Assembly (NCBI GenBank): GCA_963844435.1
Contig: CAWJOG010000013.1
Location: forward strand, 62,001-126,000
Direction: 5' to 3'
Source of the DNA: JBDSLU01 sp963844435
GTDB taxonomy: Bacteria; Acidobacteriota; Vicinamibacteria; Vicinamibacterales; Vicinamibacteraceae
Length of the DNA: 64,000 bases
Made by a program: the position numbers and the translations under genes. The notes under the pieces were generated by a model that saw only the letters and a list, made by a program, of their open reading frames with translations, searched no databases and was not told where the DNA came from. Numbering within the stretch: the stretch's first letter is position 1; each line of letters starts with the position of its first letter. Of this stretch, positions 25,053 through 36,992 are shown piece by piece.

Positions 25053-28000
25053 ATGCGTGTGCTGTCCCGCCTGGTTCTGTCCGTCCTGTCCGGTTCCCTG
25101 ATCGCCGCTGCGCCTGCGGCCGCGCAGATCGACGCGCGCATGCTGCGGCAGCCCGATGTCTCGGCGACCCAGATCGCCTTCGTCTACGCCGGCGACATCT
25201 GGGTGGCGCCCAAGCAGGGCGGGGTCGCCGTGCGCCTCAGCTCGCCGCGCGGCGAGGAGTCGTTCCCGCGCTTCGCCCCGGACGGCAAGACGCTCGCCTA
25301 CTCCGCCAACTACGACGGCAACACCGACGTCTACACGGTGCCCGTGCAGGGCGGCGATCCGTCGCGCCTGACGTGGCACCCGATGACCGATCGCGTGCTC
25401 GACTGGCACCCCGACGGCACGCGGGTGTTGTTCGCGTCGTCACGCGAGAGCGGCCGGCAGCGATACAGCCAGTTCTACCTGGTCGCCGCCACCGGCGGGC
25501 CGGCCGAGAAGCTGGCGGTCCCGTACGGTGAGTTCGCCACCTACTCGCCCGACGGCAAGCAGATCGCCTACCTGCCGCAGTCGCAGGCGTTCCGCACCTG
25601 GAAGCGCTATCGCGGCGGCTGGGCGCCCGACGTCTGGACGTTCGACCTGGCGACCAAGGCGTCGGCCAACGTCACCGCGAGCGACGCCAACGACGAACAC
25701 CCGATGTGGCACGGCGACACGCTCTACTTCCTCTCCGACCGCGGCGCCAACCAGCGCGCCAACATCTGGGCCCGCGACAAGGGCGGCGCCGTGCGCCAGG
25801 TGACGCAGTTCGCCGACTTCGACGTGACGTTCCCGGCCCTCGGCCCCCAGGACATCGTGTTCGAGGCGGGCGGCCGCCTCTATCTGCTGAACCTCGCCAC
25901 GGAAAAGGCGAGCGAAGTCGCCATCCAGGTCGTCACCGACCGGACCACCCTCAAGCCGCGCTCCGAGTCGGTCGCCGAACTGATCCGCGAGGCGGCGCCC
26001 TCGCCCACCGGCAGGCGCGCCGTCTTCCAGGCACGCGGCGACGTGTTCACGGTCCCCGCCGAACACGGCCCGGTGCTGAACCTCACGCGCACCTCGGGAT
26101 CGGCGGAGCGGTATCCGCGCTGGTCGCCAGACGGCAAGACGCTCGCCTACTGGACCGACCGCTCCGGCGAGTACGAGCTGGTGCTGCGGCCGGCCGACGG
26201 CACCGGAACGGAAAAAGCCGTCACGACGCTCGGCCCGGGCTACCGCTATCCGGTGCAGTGGTCACCGGACAGCGCCCGGCTCGCGTTCATCGATCAGACC
26301 GAGACGCTGCGGCTGCTGGACGTCGCCAGCGGCAAGCTCACCGAGATCGATCAGGTGCCGATCTGGATGGCGCACGAGAGCCTGGAGAACCTGCCGCTGC
26401 GCTGGTCGGCCGACTCGCGCTGGCTGACCTGGGCGCGCCCCGTCAAGGAGACGGTCAACACGGCGATCTTCCTCTACGACACGACCGCCGCGAAGAAGCA
26501 CCAGGTCACGCCCGGCTACTTCGCCGACGTCGCGCCCGTCTTCGATCCCGACGGCAAGTACCTCTACTTCCTCTCGAACCGCGCCTTCGAGCCGGTCTAC
26601 GGCGACTTCGACAACAGCTGGACGTATCCCAACTCGACGCGCATCGTCGCCATGGCGCTGCGCCAGGACGTCCCCTCGCCGCTCGCCGCCCGCAACGACG
26701 TCGAGGGCGACGACAAGGACAAGGACAAGGACGGGAAGGACAAGGACGAGACGAAGGACGGCGACAAGGACAAGGACGCAGCCAAGGCGAAGGACGAGAG
26801 CAAGAAGCCCGACGCCAAGGCCGACGACAAGACCGCCAAGAAGGACGGCGAGAAGACGGACGACGCGAAGAAGGACAAGCCCAAGCCGGTCGCCATCGAC
26901 ATCGACGGGCTCGACGCGCGCGTCGTGCCGCTGCCGCCGAAGGCCGGCAACTACAACAGCCTGGCCGCGGTCGCGGGCAAGGTGCTGTACCGCCGCATGC
27001 CGCGCACCGGATCGGGCGAGAAGAAGGCGTCGATCGTCTACTACGACCTCGAGGAGCGCGAGGAGAAGACCGTGCTCGAGGGCGCCGACGCGTTCATCCC
27101 GACCGCCGACGGCAAGAAGCTCTTCGTCGCTCGCCGAGAAGAAGTTCGGCTTCATCGAGGTGAAGGAGAAGCAGAAGGTCGAGAAGCCGCTGCGCACCGG
27201 CGAGCTCGAGACCACCGTCGATCCGAAGGCCGAGTGGAGCCAGATGTTCGCCGACGCGTTCCGCTTCCAGCGCGACTTCTTCTACGACCCGGGTCTGCAC
27301 GGCGTCGACTGGCCGGCGCTGCGCACGCGCTACCAGGCCCTCATCGACTCGGCGGTCACGCGCTGGGACGTCAACTTCGTGCTCGGCGACTTCATGGGCG
27401 AGCTGAACGCGTCGCACACCTATCGCGGCGGCGGCGACGTCGAGAAGGCGGCCGAGCGCGGCGTCGGCCTGCTCGGGGTCGACTGGACGCTCGAGAACGG
27501 CGCCTATCGCATCACGCACATCGCCGGGGGCGCGAGCTGGGACGCGGACGCCCGATCGCCGCTGCGCGATCCCGGCGTCAACGTGAAGCAGGGCGACTAC
27601 GTCCTCGCCGTCAACGGCGTGCCGCTGCGCATCGATCAGGATCCGCTGGCGGCGTTCCAGGGCCTGGCCGACAAGGCGGTGCTGCTCACCGTCAACAGCA
27701 CGCCGTCGATGACCGGCGCGCGCCAGGTGACGGTGCGCTGCCTCGGCGACGACACGCAGATGCGCTACCGCGAGTGGATCGAGGCGCGCCGCGCCCACGT
27801 CGACAAGGCGACGAACGGGCGCGTCGGCTACATCTACGTGCAGAGCACCGGCGTCGACGCGCAGAACGAGCTGATGCGGCAGTTCATGGCGCAGTGGCGC
27901 AAGGACGCGCTGATCATCGACGAGCGCTTCAACAGCGGCGGCCAGATCCCCGACCGCTTCATCGAGCTGCTGAACCGCCCGATGCTCGCCTACTGGGCGG

Positions 28001-28462
28001 TGCGGCAGGGCGAGGACTGGCAGTGGCCGCCGATCGCGCACCGCGGCCCGAAGGTGATGCTGATCAACGGCTGGAGCGGGTCGGGCGGCGACGCCTTCCC
28101 GTTCTACTTCCGCGAGGCGAAGCTCGGCCCGCTGGTCGGGACGCGGACCTGGGGCGGCCTCATCGGCCTCTCGCGGCTCGCCGGAGCTGATCGACGGCGG
28201 CGGCTTCACGGTGCCGACGTTCCGGATGTACGACGTGCGCGGGCAGTGGTTCGCCGAGGGCGTCGGCGTCGAGCCGGACATCCGCGTCGACGAGAACCCG
28301 ACCGAGCTGGCCAAGGGCAACGATCCGCAGCTCGAGCGCGCCATCGCCGAAGCGATGACGCAGCTGAAGACGGCGCCACCGGCACCCGTGCGTCCGAAGT
28401 ACGAGCGGCGCGTGCCGCCGACGGCTCCGGCGGCCACGCCGACCGCGGCCGCCATCCGCTGA
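25053..28462 (+). CDS. Secreted tricorn-like S41 protease (two frameshifts)
   Basis: The start is ATG 25053 with a signal peptide (LSRLVLSVLSGSLIAAAPAA). The N-terminal half is a TolB/WD40-type propeller pair (ESFPRFAPDGKTLAYSANYD, PRWSPDGKTLAYWTDRSGEY). A Lys/Asp-rich linker of about 60 residues follows (bases about 26700-26890), then the tricorn core domain, a PDZ domain (GVNVKQGDYVLAVNGVPL) and the S41 catalytic domain with NGWSGSGGDAFP carrying the nucleophile Ser. Tricorn-type proteases degrade peptides; the signal peptide places this one in the periplasm. Frame changes near 27130 (LFV to LAEKKFGFIEVK) and 28182 (GLSRL to ELIDGGGFTVP) split it into three pieces that together give about 1135 aa. 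Confidence 0.85.
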
Positions 28463-28473
28463 GCGTCGGCTGA

Positions 28474-29581
28474 CTAGCGCGGGGCCGCGGGCGGCTGGGC
28501 CACGAAGGCGGCGACGTCCCTGGCCGCCTTCGTCTCGACGCCCGGCTTCTGCAGGAAGCCGAGGTCGCGGAACCAGTCGACGAAGCGCGCCTGCCACGTG
28601 CCGAGCGGGATGTCGCCGCGATCGGTGAGACCGCCGCTCTGCCGGCTGCCGTCGGGCAGCGCGTCGCCGGGATGCCGGCCGTTGCCGTACAGGTGCATCT
28701 CGATGTTCGGCACGCCGAGCTGCAGCATCGCGGCGAAGTAGTCCATCGCCCAGATCGCGTGGCCGCGATCGCCCGAGGCGCCGCTGGCGATGAACGCCGG
28801 CGGCACGTCCTTGGGAATCGCCGGCGCGACGCGGTTCTTCGCGAACGGCGTCGGCCCCGGATAGATGATGCCGACGAAGTCCGGCCGTGACGACACGCCG
28901 GCCAGCGGATCGGCAGCATCGGCGTGCTTCGCGTCGAAATCGGCGTAGAGCACCGCCGCGGCCGACGACAGCTCGGCGCCCGCCGAGAAGCCCATGATGC
29001 CGACCTTGCGCGGATCGATCCCGAGCGCCGCAGCGTGCGCCCGCACCAGGCGGATGGCCTGCTGCGCGTCGGTGACGGCGTCCGCGGCGACATCGTAGCC
29101 GTCCTTGCGCAGGCGGTTGCGCAGGATCACCGTGTTGACGCCGTAGTTGTAGAAGAACGGCACGAAGTCGGCGCTCTCGGTGCCGACGTTGAGGGTGTTG
29201 TGGCCGCCGCCGGCGACCAGGATCACCGCCGCCCCGGTGTTGATGCCGCGATCGACCGTGTGGAACTCGACGCTCGGGTTGTGGATGTTGACGATGCTGC
29301 GATGCGGCCCGGCACCGACTGGCTCATGTTGTAGGTCTCGGCCTCGCGCACGCGATCGGCCTTCAGCAGCGGCGAGCCGGGCGGATACAGCGGCACCACG
29401 ATGCCGCCCGGCACGATCGGCTGCGGCGCATACGGCGCAGCGGTGGCCGGGCCCGGGCGCGGGAATGCCGAGCGGCGCGGGCAGCGGCGGCAGCGCCGGC
29501 TTGCCTTGGCCGTGAATCGGGCGCGACGGCGGCGAGCGTCAGCGTGGCCGCGGCCGCGAAGCGAGCAACTGGTCTGACCAT
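28474..29581 (-). CDS. Secreted alpha/beta-hydrolase (acetylesterase-like), several frame breaks
   Basis: The readable domain (VILVAGGGHNTLNVGTESAD onward) has an oxyanion GGGH, the elbow GFSAGAE, SRPDFVGIIYPG and HLYGNGRHPGD with the catalytic His. It belongs to the same group as the esterase at 12720. The ATG at 29581 opens a signal peptide (MVRPVARFAAAATLTLAAVA). To connect the two, the frame must change near 29520 (PIHGQGKPALPPLPAPLGIP), near 29460 (YAPQPIVPGGIVVPLYPPG) and near 29305 (IVNIHNPSVEFHTVDRGINT). Corrected length is about 365 aa. It is convergent with the tricorn-like gene, with 11 bases between them. Confidence 0.72.
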
Positions 29582-29690
29582 GTTGCTCGATACGCTCGCA
29601 CAGGTGCGCGCGTTTCGGAAGTGCGCGCCGCCCGGACGGCGGCGTCATCGGCCGAATGCCCACCTCTCCGGCGCCATCGCGGGTCTCGCC

Positions 29691-31305
29691 TTACATCAGC
29701 GATTCGATCGGCAGGATCCCGTACATCCACGCCTTGAAGCGCTGCCAGCGGCTCGCGCGCGGCTCGCTCGTGAAGCGCTGCTCGCGTCCCTCGTCGGTGT
29801 CCACCCATTCCAGGCGCCTGGCACCGTTCGACGTCGTCGTCAGCTCGAGGCGGAAGGCACTGCGTGCGAACGTCTTGTCCAGGCCTTCGCACAGGGTTCC
29901 CGCAACGTCGGGCGCATCGACGAGGAACCCTATCTCGGTGTTCGTGAACGCCGACCGCGGGTCGAGGTTCATCGACCCCACGAAGAACTCGAGGCAGTCG
30001 AACGACAAGACCTTGCCGTGCAGGGCCGCGCGCGACGCTTTCGCGTCGGTCCCCTTCGCGCCGTCGGACGTCTGCAGCGGGCCGGCCGCTCCGTCGAGGT
30101 CGTAGGCGGGATCGATCTCGTAGAGCTCGACGCCCGCTTCGAGCAGCTGACGGCGGTACTTCTTGTACTTGCCGAAAACGGGCAACACGTCGGTCGATGC
30201 GAGGCCGTTGGTGAGCACCCTCACCCGTACCCCTCGCGCGCGCAGCGACCGCAGGAACTCGACGCCGCCCTTGCGGGGCACGAAGTACGGCGACACGAGC
30301 ATCACCGACCCGCGCGCGCGGTCGAACTGCGGCCTGAGCTGCGGCATCAGGTTCTGGGAGGGGTCTTTCCCCGGGTGCTCCACCTTGCTGGGATCGTCCG
30401 ACGTGACGTCGATGCGCGCGGGGCTGAACGAGACGCGGCCGTCGCGCAGCTCCTGCGAGAGCCGGCTCTCGCGCATCGCCTGGGCGTAAGGCGCGTCTCG
30501 CTGCTGCTGTTCGAATGCACGCAGGCCGGCCGCCGCGCGTTCGAGGTCGCCGGACGCAGGCGAATCGTGACGCAGCTCGGTGATCCCGTAGACGATCGGG
30601 CTGTTCCAGTAGCGATCGAACCTGGCCGACACCGCAGCGACGGCGGCGCCGATCGCGAGCGCGTCGAGGTCGGCGTAGTTCATCGCCGTGCTGGCCTCGA
30701 AGTACTCGTCGCCGATGTTCCGGCCACCGACGATCGTCATCTGGTTGTCCGCTGTGATCGACTTGTTGTGCATGCGGCGGTTGACGCGCGAAAAGTCCGA
30801 GATCATCCAGAGCGCCTTGGCCGACCGCGAGGAAATGGGATTGAAGAGTCGCACCTCGATGTTCGGGTGCGCGTCGAGCAGCAGCAGCGTCCGATCGTCA
30901 GGCGACGCGCCCACGTCGTCGATGAGCAGTCGCACGCGGACGCCACGATCAGCCGCGCGCATCACGGCCACGATCAGCAGCTTGCCGACCGTGTCGTTGT
31001 GCCAGCTGTAGTACTGCAGGTCGAGGCTGCGCTCGGCGAGATCGACGAGGGTGAGGCGCGCAAGGAACGCATCGGGACCGTGGGGCATCAGGTTGATGCC
31101 CGACGGCCCGTTCAACTCGGTCATCCTGCGGGCCGCTACTCGCCCGAGCGACGTCGAGTCGGCGGTATCAGCGAGCGCCGACGGAGGGACTGCATGTGTG
31201 CGTCTTCGGAAGTGAGGCGCAGGCGGCGCACACGAGGAGGGCGATGCCTGACACGGCGCACCGGGCGCGACGCCCGTTCGGACGAGGCGAAGTGTGAGGC
31301 CCCAC
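29691..31305 (-). CDS. Phospholipase D-family lipoprotein (frameshift near N-terminus)
   Basis: There are two HKD motifs: HNKSITADNQMTIVGGRNIG and HGKVLSFDCLEFFVGSMNLD. This makes a two-domain PLD of the cardiolipin synthase/YjhR type that hydrolyses or transfers phosphatidyl groups. The main frame begins with FNLMPHGPDAFLARL-type sequence (INLMPHGPDAFLARLTLVDL). Upstream, another frame gives a lipoprotein signal (AVSGIALLVCAACASLPKTH) that joins near 31195 as PPSALADTADSTSLGRVA. The most plausible start is GTG 31305. So it is probably an anchored periplasmic or outer-membrane PLD. A second, cytoplasmic-membrane PLD (cardiolipin synthase-like) is at 44529. Confidence 0.78.
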
Positions 31306-31516
31306 GAACGCAACTGCGCCGGAGACGAAGGCTCGCCAGTGTTTCTGGGGCACTTCACACACGTCGGCTCGGTCGTCTCCTCGCATGTGTGTCTCTGCCG
31401 GGATTATTACCTCGAACTCACGATCTGCCGCATCTGAAGTGAAAGGCCCGAGTCGCACGAGTCAGTGGGGCTACCAACTGCACCGGTCCGTGCCGGTCAG
31501 GGTCTTGTTACAGGCT

Positions 31517-32876
31517 CTATCGGCCGACCGCGAACAGCGTTCGGTCCGATCGCAGGAAGATGCGGCCGCCGGCGATCGCCGGGGACGCCAGGAAGCGCTC
31601 GCCGAGATCGTTCGTCGCCAGCACCTCCGCGGTCCGCCCGGCCTTCAGCACGAACGTCTCCCCCGTCTCGCTGACGAAGTAGATCTTGCCGTCGCCGGCC
31701 ACGGGCGACGCGAAGAACACGCCGCCCAGCCGGTGCTGCCACACCCTCGCGCCCGTCGACGCGTCGATCGTGGTGACGATGCCGACCTCGTTGGTCATGT
31801 AGAGCAGCCCGTCGTAGTGCACGATCGAGGGCACGTAGGAGGCGCCGTTCGGGGCCGTCCAGTCGACGTGCGTGGCGCTGACGTCGCCGCGCCCGCCGGG
31901 TCGAATCGCCAGCACGTCGCTGTTGCGGTAGCCGCGGCTGAGGAAGATGCGGCCGTCGTGGAACACCGCCGACGGGATCGGCGTCTGGCGCTGGCTGCCG
32001 GCGAACCAGAGCGCCGCTCCGGTGGCCGGATCGTAGGCGTCGATGCGGGCCGACGAGTTCACCAGCAACTCGTCGCCGCGCGGGCCGGGGATCACCAGCG
32101 GCGTGCTGTGCGACACCAGGCCGCTGCCGCGCGCGACCTTCCACCGCTCGCGTCCCGTCTTCGCATCGAGCGCCAGCAGGTACGACGACGTGCGGTGGTC
32201 GCAGAGCAGGATGACGAGGTCGCGATAGCGCGCCGGCGAGCTGCCGTGCCCCCACTGCGCGTCGAACGGCGCGTACTCGGTGCCGAGGTGACGCGACCAG
32301 ATCGGACGGCCGTTCGCCAGGTCGAGTGCGACGAGCTGGCCGTTGCCGAACCAGGCGTAGACACGCTCGCCGTCGGCGACCGGCGTCGGGGTCGCCAGGT
32401 TGTGCTTCTCGTGCAGCTCGGGGAACGGCCCGACGGCGGGTGTGCGATGCACCCACACCCGGCGTCCGCTGACCCGATCGAACGCCTCGACGACGAGCGC
32501 GAGCTCGCCGGCGGCGCCGGGATCCGCGGCGGCGATGGCGGCCTCGCGTCCCGCCAGCGATCGATCGTCGCGCGCGAGCCGGGGCTGGCTGTCGCCGCCC
32601 GCGACCGGCGCCCGCCCGACCTGCGACGTCACGATCACGCGATCGCCGACGACGATTGGGCGACGACGTGCCGGCGCCGGCCAGCGTCGCGCGCCACGCC
32701 AGGTGCTCGGTCGCGCTCCACGTCGTCGGCAGCGGCGCTCCGGTCGAGATCGCCGCGCTGCCAGGTCCGCGCCACTGCGGCCAGTCCTGGGCCGCCGCGC
32801 CGGCGACGGCGGCGAAAACCGCGGCCGCCACCCGGCCAGACGATGCGCCGCGGAAGTGCCCGGAATCTCGTGACAT
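31517..32876 (-). CDS. Secreted PQQ-type beta-propeller protein (one frame break)
   Basis: ATG 32876 opens a signal (SSGRVAAAVFAAVAGAAAQ) followed by DWPQWRGPGSAAISTGAPLP, the standard opening of secreted PQQ-like propellers in Acidobacteriota and Planctomycetes. About seven blades follow, with outer-strand motifs such as VVEAFDRVSGRRVWVHRTP, VALDLANGRPIWSRHLG and TTIDASTGARVWQHRLGG. There is no sign of the quinoprotein dehydrogenase active-site residues, so a binding or scaffold role is likely. One extra A near 32655 (CCCAATCG) separates GAGTSSP from IVVGDRVIVTS; deleting it restores about 452 aa. Confidence 0.8.
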
Positions 32877-32957
32877 GCGCGCGGTATACGGCACAGCAAC
32901 GGCCAGGCGTTTCGTCCTGCCGGGCGAGTCGGGGCAGGCCGAGCCGTTGCAGCCGCG

Positions 32958-34118
32958 CTAGCGGACGGCCAGCACCACGACGGTGGCGTCGTCCTGGCAC
33001 GGGCCCGATATCGTCGACTGCACCGCGCGAAACACGGCATCGACGACCGACGCGGCGTCCTGACCACGCGCCGCGGTCACCACCTCGACGAGCCGCGCAT
33101 CGCCGAACTCGGCGCCCGACGGCGAGCAGGCCTCGGGCAGGCCGTCGGTGAACAGGCAGACGCGGTCGCCGGGCTCGAGGGCGATCGCGCCGCCCTCGTA
33201 GTGCGCGGTGTCGAATGCGCCGGCGACGAGCCCGCCGGCGCTCAGCCGGACGACGCGCCCGTCGGCGTGGACCACGATCGGGTGGTTGTGGCCGGCGTTG
33301 CAGAAGCGCAGGGTGCGCGTCCGCAGGTCATAGATCGAGACGAACAGCGTGACGAACCGGCCGAGCGCGGCGTGATGGCACAGCGCGCGGTTGATGGCGG
33401 CCACCGCGTGCTCGGGCGCGACGCCAGGGGTCATGAAGGCGCGCGTCGTCGCCTGGACGTTCGACATCAGCAGCGCCGCCGGCAGGCCCTTGCCGCAGAC
33501 GTCGGCGATGCACACCGCCACGGCGTCGTCGCCGATCGGCATCACGTCGTAGTAGTCGCCGCCGAACCCCGACGCCGGCTCCCAGCGCGCCGCCAGGTCG
33601 ACGCCGGCGAGGGCCGGCAGCGCGCTCGGCAGGAGCGCCTGCTGGATGGCGCGGGCGTCCGTCCACTCGCGGGTGGCGTGCGCCTCGGCGCGGCGGGCGG
33701 CGCGCCCTTCGTCCACCTCGCGCCGGACGATCTCGATCAGCGCGTCGTTGTCCCACGGCTTCGGCAGGTAGCCGCGGGCGCCGCGGCGCATCGCCTCGAC
33801 CGCGGTGTCGACGTTGGCCCAGCCGGTCATCGCGACGATCGGCAGGTGCGGGTGCCGGCCGTGCACCTCGCCGATCAGCGCCAGGCCTTCGGCGCCAGAC
33901 GTCGTGTCGCGCGCGTAGTTCAGGTCCATCAGCAGCAGGTCGAACTCGCTGGCGTCGACCTGGCGCGTGATCTCCTCGATCGACGCCGCGCTCGCGGCCT
34001 CGAAGCCGGCCGCCTTCAGGGCCAGCCGCAGCGCCGCGATGATGTCCGGCTGATCGTCGGCCACCAGTACGCGGGCGGCTCTGACGGTGGGGGCTCCCGA
34101 CGAAGAACGGTCGTGCAT
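32958..34118 (-). CDS. Receiver-SpoIIE phosphatase response regulator
   Basis: The protein has 386 residues. The receiver domain (VLVADDQPDIIAALRLALKA) has its phosphoacceptor Asp in LLLMDLNYA, the conserved Thr in IVAMTGWANV and the Lys in YLPKPW. A SpoIIE/PP2C domain follows with GFGGDYYDVMPIGD, ADVCGKGLPAALLMS and PCQDDATVV. Phosphorylation presumably controls dephosphorylation of a STAS anti-anti-sigma factor. No histidine kinase or partner is adjacent. The frame stays open to 34475, but the receiver begins just after the ATG at 34118; an ATG at 34142 is an alternative. Confidence 0.9.
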   Translation of the reverse strand: MHDRSSSGAPTVRAARVLVADDQPDIIAALRLALKAAGFEAASAASIEEITRQVDASEFDLLLMDLNYARDTTSGAEGLALIGEVHGRHPHLPIVAMTGWANVDTAVEAMRRGARGYLPKPWDNDALIEIVRREVDEGRAARRAEAHATREWTDARAIQQALLPSALPALAGVDLAARWEPASGFGGDYYDVMPIGDDAVAVCIADVCGKGLPAALLMSNVQATTRAFMTPGVAPEHAVAAINRALCHHAALGRFVTLFVSIYDLRTRTLRFCNAGHNHPIVVHADGRVVRLSAGGLVAGAFDTAHYEGGAIALEPGDRVCLFTDGLPEACSPSGAEFGDARLVEVVTAARGQDAASVVDAVFRAVQSTISGPCQDDATVVVLAVR

Positions 34119-34486
34119 GGCGGGCTTCGTATCAAGCCGCATGCCATGCCGCAGTTTCTGGAAGTGGCTCGGAGCCTGCTCCGAGGACGATCCCAGCGCG
34201 ATCCGCCGACTCGGCCGGTGTCCGGTTCCGAACGGCGCTGTCCATCGGCGCGCAGCGCACCGCGCCGACAGCTTTCCGGTGGCGGACACCGCCACCACGT
34301 CGATCGCCACCTTGCCGGCCGCCCGCGGCGACCTCGCCGTCGGCGGCGCGCCTCGTCGGCAAGCATGCCGATCACGGCACGAGGCGCGTACCGGACCGTG
34401 CGGTTGCGCGTGGCCGAACGAAGATAGAGACGGTCTACTAGAATCGGGATGACGGCCGCCCTGCCGCGGCGCCACGGAGGATCGCC
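34119..34486. other. Divergent intergenic region, 368 bases
   Basis: No gene is recognised here. TAGAAT at 34439-34444 is a good -10 candidate for the permease gene on the plus strand, which has a GGAGG Shine-Dalgarno just before its ATG at 34487. Open frames in the region have composition typical of non-coding GC-rich DNA. Confidence 0.6.
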
Positions 34487-36987
34487 ATGCTGTCCGAGTC
34501 CGTCCACCACGCCGTGCGCGCCCTCCGACGCGACTGGCGGACCACCCTGCTCGCCGCCGGGCTGCTTGCCGTCACGATCGGCACGGTCATGGCGATCTTC
34601 GCGATCGTCGACGCCGTGCTGCTGCGCCCGCTGCCGGTCGCGGATCAGGATCGGGTCGTCGTCATCTGGCAGCGCGACGACCGGCGGGCGCTTGCCGATC
34701 ATCGAGGTCGCCTACGGCGAGATGCTGGACTGGGCGAGGCGATCGCGGTCGTTCGAGCGGCTCGCGGTCGTCGGCTCGGTGAACTGGAGCCTGACGCTCG
34801 CGGGCGCCGGCGACGCCCGAGCAGGCCGATCTCGCCGCGGTCTCGCCGTCATTCTTCGACGTCGTGGCGAGTGCGCCCCCTGCTCGGGCGCGGCCTGGCG
34901 GCAGCCGAGGACGTCGGCATGCAGCCGCGCGCGATGGTGATCAGCCACGGCCTGTGGCAGCGGCGCTTCGGCGGCGATCCGTCGATCGTCGGGCGGGCGA
35001 CTCCGGTGAAGCTCGACGACGAGTCGCCGCCCGTGTCGATCGACGTGGTGGGCGTCATGCCGCCCGAGCTTCGACTTTCCGCGCGGCGCGGACGTGTGGG
35101 TACCGGCAGGTCCGCTCGTCCGGGCCTCCGGCGTGAAGTGGTCGGGCGGGGCACCGGACGGCGCGGAGAACGCCTTCAAGTGGCTGCGGGTGTTCTACGC
35201 CATGGGCCGCCTGAAAGCCCGGCGTCCGCGTCGAGGACGCTACCGGCGAGCTGACCGGCGTCATGCGGACCCAGGACCGCCAGGGCGGGCCCGAGCCGCC
35301 GCAGCCGATCGTCATGCAGCCGATCGCCGCCTACCTGCTGGGACCCGCCGGGCCGGTGCTGCGGACGCTGCTGGCGGGCGCCGTCCTCATGCTGCTCATC
35401 GCCTGCGCCAACGTCGCCGGGCTGCGGGTGTCGCGCGCGGCGCAGCACCAGCGCGCCCTCGCGATCCGCGCGGCGCTCGGTGCGTCGCCGCGCCGGCTGG
35501 CGGCGCAGGTGCTCTGCGAGAGCGTGCTCCTCACCCTCGCTGCCCTCGGCGCTGCGGTGGCGGTCGCGTGGGGCACGCTGACCGTGCTGCTCGCGCTGGC
35601 GCCCGGCAACGTGCCGCGGCTGGACGACGTCTCGCTCCTCGACTGGCGCGTGTTCGCGTTCGGCGCCCTCGGCGCGTTCGTGACCGCGACGCTGTGCGCG
35701 CTCTGGCCGGTGCTCGTCGCGCGGCGCGTGGACGCCGTGGCCGTGCTCGCGCACGGCGCGAGCGTCGCCTCGGATCCGCGCGGCCGCCGCGTGCAGCGCG
35801 CCGTCGTCGTCGCGCAGGTCGCGGTCGCGCTCACGCTGCTCTTCGGCACGGCGCTCTTCCTCCGCACCGTGCGCGGCCTCGACCGCGCCGTGCTCGGCTT
35901 CGATCCCGAGCGGCTCACGTCCATTCTCAGGTCTCGCCGCCGACCGATGACGTCGTCAAGCTGGAACGCGTTCTACGACGCGCTGATCGCACGCATCGAG
36001 GCGCTGCCGAACGTGACCTCCGCCGCCGCCGCGCTGGTGCGGCCGCTCAACGGCCCGATCGGCTGGGACAACCAGCCGCTGGTTCCCGGCCAGCCGTACA
36101 AGGATCCGTCGACCTGGGGCCTGAACCCGCACACGAACTTCCTGTCGGTCTCGGCCGGCTACTTCGAGACGATGGGCATCCGCCTCGTGCGCGGCCGCCT
36201 GTTCACCGACGCCGACCTGACGTCGAGCCCGGCGTCGCGATCGTCAGCGAGGCGGCGGCGAAGCGGCTGTGGCCCGGCAAGGAGGCGCTGGGCCAGGAGC
36301 TGCGCGAACCGACCTACCGCAAGCAGGGCGACCTCCACCCGAAGGAAGGCTGGCAGACCGTCGTAGGCGTCGTCGCGGACGTCCGGTATCGCGGCCTGAA
36401 CGACGTCCGCCTCGATCTCTACGTGCCGACGTCGCAGTCCCGCAACAACCCGCAGCACCTCATGGTCCGGACGAAGGGCGACCCGGGCGACCTCGTCGCG
36501 GCCGTGCGAGCCGCCGCGCGCGGGATCGATCCGAACGCCACCGTCGGCGAGGCGGTGGCAATGCGCACGGTCGTGGACGCCGAGAGCGCGCCGTGGCGCT
36601 TCCTGATGCGGGTGTTCGTCGTCGTTCGCGATCGTCGCGGCGGTGCTCGCGACCGTGGGCCTGGGATCCGTCATCGCGCTGACCGTGTCGGCACGGGCGC
36701 GCGAGCTGGCGATCCGCGCGGCCCTCGGCGCCGACGCGCGGCGGCTCCGCGGGCTCGTGATCCGCGAGGCGGCGATCCTCACGGCGGCCGGCGTCGTCCT
36801 CGGCGCGCTCGGCGCGATCGCGCTCGGCCGCGGCGTCGCGCCAGTGCTCATCGGCGTGCGTCCCGACGACCCCTGGACGCTCGTCGCGGTCGGCGCGCTG
36901 GCGGCCGCGGCCGGCCTGCTCACCGCCTGGCTGCCGGCCCGCCGCGCCGCCCGGACCAACGCCGTGGACGCACTGAAGGCCGAGTAG
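34487..36987 (+). pseudogene. ADOP-type duplicated FtsX/MacB permease, broken into about ten frames
   Basis: Conserved text is continuous only when the frame is changed about nine times: near 34688, 34815, 34870, 35075, 35217, 35932, 35956, 36234 and 36625. In order it reads TLLAAGLLAVTIGTVMAIFA, PIIEVAYGEMLDWARRSRSF, EQADLAAVSPSFFDVV, PRAMVISHGLWQRRFGGDP, DFPRGADVWVPAGPLVRASG, RTLLAGAVLMLLIACANVAG, QVSPPTDDVVK, WNAFYDALIARIEALPNV, VAIVSEAAAKRLWPGKEALG and VSARARELAIRAALGADARR. These are the MacB periplasmic core and the two FtsX membrane halves of Acidobacterial duplicated orphan permeases. The total (about 833 codons) is full length. It is either a recent pseudogene or heavily indel-damaged sequence. 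Confidence 0.8.
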
Positions 36988-36992
36988 CCCGC

